The notes under the pieces: generated by a model
The model's database searches: none
Told to the model about the DNA's origin: nothing
The model's input: only the letters and a program-made list of their open reading frames with translations
NCBI GenBank assembly: GCA_910578965.1
Contig: CAJTSP010000132.1
Coordinates: 1 to 7,318 of the forward strand
Source: an uncultured Oscillospiraceae bacterium
GTDB taxonomy: Bacteria; Bacillota; Clostridia; Oscillospirales; Ruminococcaceae
Reading direction: 5' to 3'
DNA length: 7,318 nucleotides
In this document: piece after piece, positions 1-5,567 of the stretch
Position numbering within the stretch: the stretch's first letter is position 1
Layout of the letters: the number at the start of each line of letters is the position of its first letter
Made by a program: the position numbers and the translations under genes

Positions 1-32
1 CCCACATCCTGCCCGGGGTTTTCCAGCAGGCA

Positions 33-82
33 AAGGCCCGCCCCCTCCTTCTTTGCGAAGGAGGGGGCGGGCCTTGCTTTTT
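33..82 (+). terminator. Strong intrinsic terminator of an upstream plus-strand gene
   Basis: A perfect 19-bp stem (33-51 pairing with 57-75) closes a five-base TTTGC loop (52-56) and is followed two bases later by CTTTTT (77-82). This is a textbook Rho-independent terminator on the plus strand, so a plus-strand gene should end just left of the window. Read on the minus strand, the hairpin is followed by TGCCTGCTGG rather than a T run, so it is a poorer terminator for the convergent oxidoreductase gene, although it could still block its transcript. The stem is seen directly; the direction is inferred from the T tract. Confidence 0.9.
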
Positions 83-88
83 ATGCGG

Positions 89-125
89 CCGGGCCACGCG
101 GGAACTTCATCCGCCGATTGCCCGG
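89..125. repeat. Nested inverted repeat, first of a series
   Basis: CCGGGC (89-94) pairs with GCCCGG (120-125). Inside it GCGG (98-101) pairs with CCGC (111-114) around a nine-base loop. There is no T tract on either side, so it is not a convincing terminator. It stands between the terminator at 33-82 and the palindrome at 127-167. No function can be assigned. Confidence 0.5.
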
Positions 126-126
126 T

Positions 127-167
127 ATCCCACTCACCGCATGAATGAAATATTCATGCGGCGGGAT
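127..167. repeat. Perfect 10-bp inverted repeat with an outer stem
   Basis: CCGCATGAAT (137-146) and ATTCATGCGG (152-161) are perfect inverted copies around GAAAT (147-151). An outer ATCCC (127-131) / GGGAT (163-167) stem is separated from the inner one by an internal loop of five bases on the left and one on the right. No T tract follows on either strand. The AT-rich centre in a GC-rich spacer would suit either a protein-binding palindrome or a stable RNA hairpin at the 3' end of the oxidoreductase transcript. Which of the two it is cannot be told from the sequence. Confidence 0.6.
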
Positions 168-172
168 GGGGG

Positions 173-303
173 TCCAGGGCAAGGTGAATTGCCGCAAAGC
201 GACAAGACTGCGCCCGCAGGCGCGTGTCGGAGGCCCCGCCGCGCAGCGGCGGTTCCAAGGCCGGAGACGGAGGGTACCCTGGGGCAGGGTATGCCCCCCT
301 GGA
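173..303. other. Multibranched structured element, possible interspersed repeat or RNA
   Basis: TCCAGGG (173-179) and CCCTGGA (297-303) form a 7-bp closing stem around 117 bases that hold three separate hairpins. The first is CGACA (200-204) / TGTCG (225-229), itself enclosing GCGCC (210-214) / GGCGC (219-223) with a CGCA loop. The second is CCGCCGC (236-242) / GCGGCGG (246-252). The third is TACCCT (275-280) / AGGGTA (286-291). A competing stem GGCAA (178-182) / TTGCC (189-193) overlaps the left closing arm. The element lies 20 bases after the oxidoreductase stop codon. No protein-coding signal or match to a known RNA family was recognised, and the strand is undetermined. The pairings are seen directly; calling this a repeat or RNA is inference. 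Confidence 0.45.
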
Positions 304-323
304 TTGGCCTTTTACTTTGCCGC

Positions 324-3300
324 TTACTCGTACAGCTTGACCAGCTTCTCGAGGTGGGCGTAGCGGTCCTTCGCGGCCTGATCGGCCTTGTTGAACAGCT
401 CCTCGGCACGCTCGGGGAAGGCCAGCTTGAGCCGGCTGTACCGGGTCTCGCCGGAAATAAACTCCTTGTAGTCCGCGGTGGCGGGCTTGGAATCCAAGGT
501 AAAGGGGTTCTTGCCCTCGGCCTTGAGCTGCGGGTTGAACCGGAACATGTTCCAGTAGCCCGCCTGCACGGCCTTCTTCATCTCGGCCTGGCAGTTGGTC
601 ATGCCGCCCTTGACGCCGTGCATCTCGCAGGGGGCGTAGCCGATGATGAGGGAGGGGCCGTTGTAGGCCTCGGCCTCGGCCAGCGCCTTGATGGTCTGGT
701 TGGGGTCGGCGCCCATGGCGATCTGGGCCACATACACGTAACCGTAGCTCATGGCGATCTCGGACAGGCTCTTTTTGCCAATCGACTTGCCGGCCGCGGC
801 AAACTGGGCCACCTGGCCGATGTTGGAGGCCTTGGAGGCCTGGCCGCCGGTGTTGGAATAGACCTCGGTGTCAAAGACCATCACGTTGACGTCCTCGCCG
901 GAAGCCAGCACATGATCCAGGCCGCCAAAGCCGATGTCGTAGGCCCAGCCGTCGCCGCCAAAGATCCAGATGGACTTTTTGGCAAGATACTGCTTCTTCT
1001 CGAGAATCTCGGCGCCCAGGGTGCAGGCCTCGCAGTCGCAGTACTTCTTGCCCGCGGCCTTGAGCTCTTTGGCATGGGCGTTCATGGCGGCAGCCTGCTC
1101 GGCACCAAACATCTGCTTGCCGGCGTCGCTGCCGGTGAACTCGATGTTCTGATCCAGGGTCATCACGCTGGCCTCCAGCTCGGCAACCAGCTTCTTGGTG
1201 GCCTCGGCGTTGGCCTTGCCGTCGTTGTAGGTATCGAGCCAGGCCTGGCCGGCGGCCTTGAGGTCGGCGTCGCAGTAATCCACCGCGATCATCGCCTTGA
1301 CCTTTTCGGCCAGCGCGTCACGGATCACCTTCTGGCCCAGCTCCATGCCAAGGCCGTGCTCGGCGTTGTCCTCAAACAGGCTGTTCGCCCAGGCGGGACC
1401 AAAGCCGCTGACCTTGTTGATGGTGTAGGGGGAGGTGGCAGCCGGGCCGCCCCAGATGGAGGAACAGCCGGTGGCGTTGGAGATATACATCCGCTCGCCA
1501 AACAACTGGGTGATCAGCCGGGCGTAGCTGGTCTCGGCACAGCCGGCGCAGCTACCGCTGAACTCGAGCAGCGGCTGGTTGAACTGGCTGCCCTTGACGG
1601 TGGTCTCGGCCATCATGCCGTCCTTTTTGCGGATGTTGTCTACGCAGTAGTCGAAGACCGGCTGCTGGTCGGCCTGGCTCTCCTGGGACACCATCTTGAG
1701 GGTGCCCTTGGCGGCAGTGGGACAGACGTTGACGCAGACGCCGCAGCCCATGCAGTCCAGCGGGGAGACGGTCATGGCAAACAGGTAGTCCTTGCCGTTC
1801 ATCTTCTTGGTCTTGATGGCGGCGGGGGCGGCCTTGACCTCCTCCTCGGTGAGGGCGAAGGGCCGGATGGTGGCGTGCGGGCAGACATAGGCGCACTGGT
1901 TGCACTCGATACAGGTCTCGGGGTTCCACTCGGGAACGGTCACCGCGACGCCGCGCTTCTCGTAGGCCGAAGCGCCCTGCTCGTACTGGCCGTCGGCACG
2001 GTCGGCAAAGGCGGAGACGGGCAGGCTGTCGCCGTCCATCCGGCTGATGGGCTCAAGCAGCTCCTTGACCATCTTGACGGTGGCGGCGGGGCCCTTCAGC
2101 TCGGCGGTGTCGGCGGGATCCTGGGCGTTGGCCCAGTCGGCCGGGACCTCGACCTTATGGATGGCGTCCAGGCCGGCGTCGATGGCGTTCCAGTTCATCT
2201 GGACCACCGCGTCGCCCTTTTTGCCGTAACTCTTTTTGGCGGCGGCCTTCATATAGCCCACCGCGTCGTCAATGGGCATGACGTCGGCCAGCTTGAAGAA
2301 GGCGGACTGCAGGATGGTGTTGGTGCGCTTGCCCATGCCGATCTCGATGGCCTTGTCGATGGCGTTGACGGTGTAGAGCTGGATGTTGTTCTGGGCAATG
2401 TACCGCTTGCTCTCGGCGGGCATATGGCCGGCCAGCTCCTCGTCGTTCCACTGGCAGTTGATCATAAAGACGCCGCCGGGCTTGACGTCCTGCACCATCT
2501 TAAAGCCCTTGATGACATAGCTGGGGTTGTGGCAGGCCACAAAGTCGGCCTTGTTGATGTAGTAGGGGGCGCGGATGGGCTTGTCGCCAAAGCGCAGGTG
2601 GCTGATGGTGACGCCGCCGGTCTTTTTGGAGTCGTACTGGAAGTAGGCCTGGATGTACTTGTCGGTGTGGTCGCCGATGATCTTGGTGCTGTTCTTGTTG
2701 GCGCCCACGGTGCCGTCGCCGCCAAGGCCCCAGAACTTGCACTCCTTGGTGCCCTCGGCCGCGGTGTTGGGCGCGGGCTTCTCGTCAAGGGACAGGTTGG
2801 TGACGTCGTCCTTGATGCCGATGGTGAAGCGGGGCTTGGGCGCGTCCTTGGTGAGCTCCTCGTAGACCGCGAAGACGCTGGAGGGCGGGGTGTCCTTGCT
2901 GCCCAGGCCGTAGCGGCCGCCGGTGAGCACGATGTCGTTTTTGCCGGCCTCGCGCAGGGCGGTGGCAACGTCCAGGAAAAGCGGCTCGCCCAAACTGCCC
3001 GGCTCCTTGGTGCGGTCGAGCACCGCGATCTTTTTGGCGGTGGCGGGGATGGCGGCCAGCAGCTTGTCCGCGCAGAAGGGACGGTAGAGCCGCACCTTAA
3101 TAAGGCCGACCTTCTCGCCCTTGGCGGCGAGGTAGTCGATGACCTCCTCGGCCACGTCGCAGATCGAGCCCATCGCAACGATCACGCGGTCGGCGTCCGG
3201 CGCGCCGTAGTAGTTGAAGGGCTTGTAATCGGTGCCCAGCTTCTCGTTGACCTTGGCCATGTACTTTTCCACCACGGCGGGCAGCTCGTCGTAGAACTTG

Positions 3301-3998
3301 TTGCAGGCCTCGCGGTGCTGGAAGAAGATGTCGCCGTTCTCGTGGCTGCCCCGCATCGAGGGATGCTCGGGGTTGAGGGCATGGTCGCGGAAGTCCTTGA
3401 TGGCCTCCCAGTTGACCATGTCGGCAAGGTCGGCGTAATCCCACTTTTCGATCTTCTGGATCTCGTGGCTGGTGCGGAAGCCGTCAAAGAAGTTGATGAA
3501 GGGCACCTTGCCCTCCAAAGCGGCCAGATGGGCCACGGCGGCCAGGTCCATGACCTCTTGGGGGTTGGATTCGGCCAGCATGGCAAAGCCGGTCTGGCGG
3601 CAGGCGTAGACGTCGGAATGGTCGCCAAAGATGTTGAGGGCATGGGTGGCCACGGTACGGGCCGAAACATGGAAGACGCTGGGCAGGTTTTCGGCCGCGA
3701 TCTTGTACATATTGGGGATCATCAGCAGAAGGCCCTGCGAAGCCGTGAAGGTGGTGGTGAGCGCGCCGGCGGCCAGGCTGCCGTGCACAGCGCCCGCCGC
3801 GCCGGCCTCGGACTGCATCTCCATCACCTTGACCTCGGTGCCGAAGATGTTCTTCTGACCAACGGCGGCCCACTGGTCCACACTGTCCGCCATGGGGCTG
3901 GACGGGGTGATGGGGTAGATGGCAGCCACTTCTGTAAACGCATAGGCTACATGCGCGGCAGCGGTGTTGCCATCCATGGATTGTTTGGCTCTTGGCAT
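324..3998 (-). CDS. nifJ: Pyruvate:ferredoxin (flavodoxin) oxidoreductase, single-chain
   Basis: This cytoplasmic enzyme converts pyruvate and CoA to acetyl-CoA, CO2 and reduced ferredoxin, using thiamine diphosphate and three [4Fe-4S] clusters. The fused domain order is complete. The pyruvate-binding domain has YPITPSSPMAD at 28-38; T31, E64 and R114 match the Desulfovibrio africanus active-site numbering. A transketolase-C-like domain spans about 260-410. The CoA/gamma-type domain starts near 420 (GLGGDGTVGANK, 425-436). The two-cluster ferredoxin domain has C696/699/702/706 and C749/752/755/759. In the C-terminal diphosphate-binding domain, C817, C820, C845 and C1124 ligate the proximal cluster, with GDG at 1015-1017 and NTGGQ at 1049-1053. 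Compared with D. africanus, about 48 residues appear inserted between C845 and N1049, and the C-terminal extension domain is missing. No TTA, CTA or TCA codon occurs, which suggests high expression. Start chosen from GGAGG seven bases upstream. The paralogous name por is equally used. Confidence 0.97.
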   Translation of the reverse strand: MPRAKQSMDGNTAAAHVAYAFTEVAAIYPITPSSPMADSVDQWAAVGQKNIFGTEVKVMEMQSEAGAAGAVHGSLAAGALTTTFTASQGLLLMIPNMYKIAAENLPSVFHVSARTVATHALNIFGDHSDVYACRQTGFAMLAESNPQEVMDLAAVAHLAALEGKVPFINFFDGFRTSHEIQKIEKWDYADLADMVNWEAIKDFRDHALNPEHPSMRGSHENGDIFFQHREACNKFYDELPAVVEKYMAKVNEKLGTDYKPFNYYGAPDADRVIVAMGSICDVAEEVIDYLAAKGEKVGLIKVRLYRPFCADKLLAAIPATAKKIAVLDRTKEPGSLGEPLFLDVATALREAGKNDIVLTGGRYGLGSKDTPPSSVFAVYEELTKDAPKPRFTIGIKDDVTNLSLDEKPAPNTAAEGTKECKFWGLGGDGTVGANKNSTKIIGDHTDKYIQAYFQYDSKKTGGVTISHLRFGDKPIRAPYYINKADFVACHNPSYVIKGFKMVQDVKPGGVFMINCQWNDEELAGHMPAESKRYIAQNNIQLYTVNAIDKAIEIGMGKRTNTILQSAFFKLADVMPIDDAVGYMKAAAKKSYGKKGDAVVQMNWNAIDAGLDAIHKVEVPADWANAQDPADTAELKGPAATVKMVKELLEPISRMDGDSLPVSAFADRADGQYEQGASAYEKRGVAVTVPEWNPETCIECNQCAYVCPHATIRPFALTEEEVKAAPAAIKTKKMNGKDYLFAMTVSPLDCMGCGVCVNVCPTAAKGTLKMVSQESQADQQPVFDYCVDNIRKKDGMMAETTVKGSQFNQPLLEFSGSCAGCAETSYARLITQLFGERMYISNATGCSSIWGGPAATSPYTINKVSGFGPAWANSLFEDNAEHGLGMELGQKVIRDALAEKVKAMIAVDYCDADLKAAGQAWLDTYNDGKANAEATKKLVAELEASVMTLDQNIEFTGSDAGKQMFGAEQAAAMNAHAKELKAAGKKYCDCEACTLGAEILEKKQYLAKKSIWIFGGDGWAYDIGFGGLDHVLASGEDVNVMVFDTEVYSNTGGQASKASNIGQVAQFAAAGKSIGKKSLSEIAMSYGYVYVAQIAMGADPNQTIKALAEAEAYNGPSLIIGYAPCEMHGVKGGMTNCQAEMKKAVQAGYWNMFRFNPQLKAEGKNPFTLDSKPATADYKEFISGETRYSRLKLAFPERAEELFNKADQAAKDRYAHLEKLVKLYE

Positions 3999-4005
3999 TG
4001 TTTTT

Positions 4006-4010
4006 CCTCC
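4006..4010 (-). promoter_or_regulatory. Ribosome binding site of the oxidoreductase gene
   Basis: On the minus strand GGAGG is followed by the seven-base spacer AAAAACA and ATG. The near-ideal match and spacing fix the start at 3998. Confidence 0.9.
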
Positions 4011-4089
4011 AGTTTCCCGGAAACCCTTGGCCCCTTTGCCGGTAAGCAGCCGGCGGCCGGGCTTTGGGCCCCCAAAATTCAGAAGCGGG

Positions 4090-4114
4090 TCCGGGGGCAG
4101 TACTTCCCCCCGGA
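4090..4114 (-). other. Hairpin in the oxidoreductase mRNA leader
   Basis: TCCGGGGG and CCCCCGGA (plus coordinates 4090-4097 and 4107-4114) form an 8-bp GC-rich stem with a nine-base loop. If the promoter proposed at 4136-4164 is right, the stem begins about 15 bases after the transcription start. That position suggests either 5'-end stabilisation of an abundant mRNA or a regulatory leader. No T run follows in the minus direction, so it is not a terminator. I recognise no riboswitch family. Confidence 0.5.
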
Positions 4115-4135
4115 AGGCGCTGTTCCGTATCTATT

Positions 4136-4164
4136 ATTTTACCAAAAGCTTTTTGCAAAGTAAA
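4136..4164 (-). promoter_or_regulatory. Candidate promoter of the oxidoreductase gene
   Basis: On the minus strand TTTACT (4164-4159), a 17-base spacer and TAAAAT (4141-4136) resemble the -35 and -10 boxes of a housekeeping sigma promoter (4 of 6 and 5 of 6 matches). The spacer contains the palindrome AAAAGCTTTT (4144-4153). Transcription would start near 4129 and give a leader of about 130 bases. A second TAAAAT preceded by TGA (extended -10 style) lies farther upstream on the same strand at 4247-4242 but has no good -35. Start-site mapping would decide between them. Confidence 0.5.
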
Positions 4165-4236
4165 GGCAAAGCGGGCGGCTTTGCATATTTTTTCACAGGC
4201 TTTTTGCGCGCAGATTCGCTGCCATTTTCCGGAAGG

Positions 4237-4253
4237 CTGTTATTTTATCACAA
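4237..4253. promoter_or_regulatory. Weak Rex-like imperfect palindrome
   Basis: On the minus strand the 17-mer TTGTGATAAAATAACAG has half-sites resembling the Rex (NADH/NAD+ sensor) operator, TTGTGA or TTGTTA facing TAACAA. The site is one base shorter than the usual 18-bp operator and one half-site ends in G. Another lone half-site, TTCACAG, lies at 4192-4198. Rex is known to control fermentation genes in clostridia, which makes the location upstream of the oxidoreductase sensible, but the match is imperfect and may be chance in AT-rich DNA. Confidence 0.2.
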
Positions 4254-4334
4254 AAAATGCGGGGTTCCTGTGTGCATCCTGCCCATCCCTCCGGCACGGC
4301 ACAGCGCACGGCAGGTCGGGAGCAAACAAGGCAT

Positions 4335-4363
4335 TTGACACGGGGGCCTGTTTTGGATACAAT
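4335..4363 (+). promoter_or_regulatory. Strong housekeeping promoter for the CBS-domain gene
   Basis: TTGACA (4335-4340) is a perfect -35 box. It is followed by exactly 17 bases and TACAAT (4358-4363), five of six matches to the -10 consensus. Transcription should begin near 4370, leaving a leader of about 155 bases before the start codon at 4525. It is the clearest promoter in the window. It diverges from the oxidoreductase promoter with about 170 bases between the two -35 boxes. Confidence 0.85.
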
Positions 4364-4395
4364 CTATACCGTATCGCGCCTTTTGTTTGAAAAGA

Positions 4396-4470
4396 GCGGC
4401 CTAATTTTGCCGTGCAAGGAGCGGGCCGCCGGCATTTTTACCGCACGGCCCTGCCTTAACCGGCAGAGGC
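4396..4470 (+). other. Structured 5' leader with interlocked stems
   Basis: Within the predicted leader, GCGGCC (4396-4401) can pair with GGCCGC (4424-4429), and GCCGTGC (4409-4415) with GCACGGC (4443-4449). The arms alternate in the order A-B-A'-B', so the two stems either form a pseudoknot or exclude each other. A further hairpin, CTGCC (4451-4455) / GGCAG (4462-4466), extends to 4448-4470 with one bulged A. A five-T run (4435-4439) follows the first stem by five bases, as in a weak attenuator. It does not resemble the magnesium M-box in sequence. The stems are seen; regulation is inference. Confidence 0.35.
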
Positions 4471-4508
4471 GGATACAGTATGGATTAAACATAATTTTAA
4501 GAATGTTT

Positions 4509-4513
4509 GGAGG
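4509..4513 (+). promoter_or_regulatory. Ribosome binding site deciding the CBS-gene start
   Basis: GGAGG sits 11 bases before ATG at 4525. The in-frame TTG at 4507 overlaps this site and has no Shine-Dalgarno sequence of its own upstream (the sequence there is AT-rich), so the ATG is preferred. The spacing is slightly long. Confidence 0.75.
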
Positions 4514-4524
4514 CATTACAGGCT

Positions 4525-5427
4525 ATGGACCCGGACGGTCATCCGATACGGCAGGCGCTTGCCAACAACCTGCTGCGCGCCCCGGCCCAGGGGCTTTTGC
4601 GGCTGGCGGACGCAGTGAGCATGCAGCCAGTTACCGAAGAATCCCTGCTGGAACTGATGGACCATGCAGACGAGCAGGACGTGATTGACGAGAGCCAGAA
4701 AAAGATGATTACCAACATCATTGAGCTGGCAGACGCCACGGCGGGGGACATCATGACCCACCGGGTGGACATGGTGGCCGTGGAGGAAAACACCCCCTGC
4801 GGCGCAGTGGTGGCTCTGGCGCTGGAGAGCGGCAACAGCCGTCTGCCCATCTACCGCAAAACGGTAGACGACGTGGTAGGTATTTTGTATGTAAAAGACC
4901 TTTTGCGGCTGTTGAGCGACCCTCGGGCGGCCAACGAGCCGGTAACCCGGCTGGCGCACCCGGCCATGTACGTGCCCGAGAGCCGGAGTGCCCAGCAACT
5001 GCTGCTGGATTTCAAGCGCCAGCATACCCTGATTGCCATTGTGGTGGACGAATGGGGCGGCACCGCGGGGCTGGTGAGCATGGAGGACATCTTAGAGGAG
5101 ATCGTGGGCGAGATTCAGGACGAGTATGACGACGAGGAATCCCCGCTGGTTTCCCTGGAGGACGGGTTTGTCGCCGCCGGGGACCTCGACCTCGAGGATC
5201 TGTTTGAGGCCTTTAAGGCCGAGCCCCCCGCAGATATGGACGAACACGGCTATGACACGGTGGGCGGCCTGATTGCCGCTTTGCTGGGCCGTATCCCTGC
5301 GCCGGGCGAAACGGCCGAGGTAGAATACGGCGGCATCCGTTTCACACCCCTGGAAATTGGGGAGCGGCGGGTGCGCCGGGCGCGCTGTGTGCGGGTGGCC
5401 GGACCCGAAAACGGGGACGCTGAATAA
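4525..5427 (+). CDS. CorC/HlyC-type twin CBS domain protein, soluble
   Basis: This is a 300-residue protein of the CorC/hemolysin-C group. After a short charged N-terminal helix region (1-65) come two CBS domains at about 71-131 (DIMTHRVDMVAVEE at the start, then GNSRLPIYR) and 138-198. The second ends in the family hallmark DEWGGTAGLVSMEDILEEI (175-193). The acidic linker QDEYDDEES follows, and a C-terminal CorC_HlyC domain runs from about 209 to 292. There is no N-terminal membrane (CNNM/DUF21) domain. The length is close to E. coli CorC (about 290 residues), so it is the soluble form rather than a truncation. CBS pairs of this family bind adenine nucleotides, and members are linked to Mg2+/Co2+ handling; the exact role here is unknown. 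It is not next to ybeY/ybeZ homologues as in E. coli. It has its own strong promoter and a structured leader. It uses TTA leucine codons, unlike the oxidoreductase. Confidence 0.9.
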   Translation: MDPDGHPIRQALANNLLRAPAQGLLRLADAVSMQPVTEESLLELMDHADEQDVIDESQKKMITNIIELADATAGDIMTHRVDMVAVEENTPCGAVVALALESGNSRLPIYRKTVDDVVGILYVKDLLRLLSDPRAANEPVTRLAHPAMYVPESRSAQQLLLDFKRQHTLIAIVVDEWGGTAGLVSMEDILEEIVGEIQDEYDDEESPLVSLEDGFVAAGDLDLEDLFEAFKAEPPADMDEHGYDTVGGLIAALLGRIPAPGETAEVEYGGIRFTPLEIGERRVRRARCVRVAGPENGDAE

Positions 5428-5567
5428 AGGCGGGCGCCCGGTTTTTGGATAAACGGGATTCCCACCGGCCTATCTATCGGATCAGGAAGACCGCAGCAAA
5501 TCTCCCAAGGGAAAAGGGGGCGCCCTGCGGGCCGGGCAAAACCGGCCGGAATGTGAGGTGTTGAAGT

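Noticed and set aside
142..156. Possible arginine-repressor (ARG) box, TGAAT-N5-ATTCA
   Set aside because: The ARG box has a four-base AT spacer (14-base core); here the spacer is five bases with a G, and the site lies at a gene end rather than in a promoter.
141..4163. Open plus-strand frame of 1340 codons antisense to the oxidoreductase gene
   Set aside because: It is in exact codon register opposite a clearly real gene and stays open only because that gene avoids TTA, CTA and TCA. Its translation is low-complexity (G, L, V, H rich) with no family signature, and its ATG has no ribosome binding site.
308..4166. Near-identical inverted sequences flanking the oxidoreductase gene (CCTTTTACTTTGC at 308, GCAAAGTAAAGG at 4155)
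   Set aside because: Only ten bases match exactly before a one-base difference, nearly 4 kb apart, with no transposase or target duplication. Chance is likely; the right copy overlaps the candidate promoter.
4507..4524. TTG start adding six residues to the CBS protein
   Set aside because: The TTG overlaps the GGAGG ribosome binding site that serves ATG at 4525, and no Shine-Dalgarno sequence precedes it.
4370..4524. Magnesium M-box riboswitch upstream of a CorC-type gene
   Set aside because: Considered because of the gene family, but I could not see the conserved M-box sequence blocks; only unclassified stems are present.
4257..4688. Plus-strand open frame of 143 codons spanning the CBS-gene promoter and start
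   Set aside because: It runs across the promoter and leader and overlaps the CBS gene in another frame, with no ribosome binding site or recognisable product.
5430..5446. GC palindrome followed by TTTTT after the CBS gene, resembling a terminator
   Set aside because: CGGGCGCCCG has no room for a loop; only about three base pairs could form around a four-base loop, too weak for a terminator.
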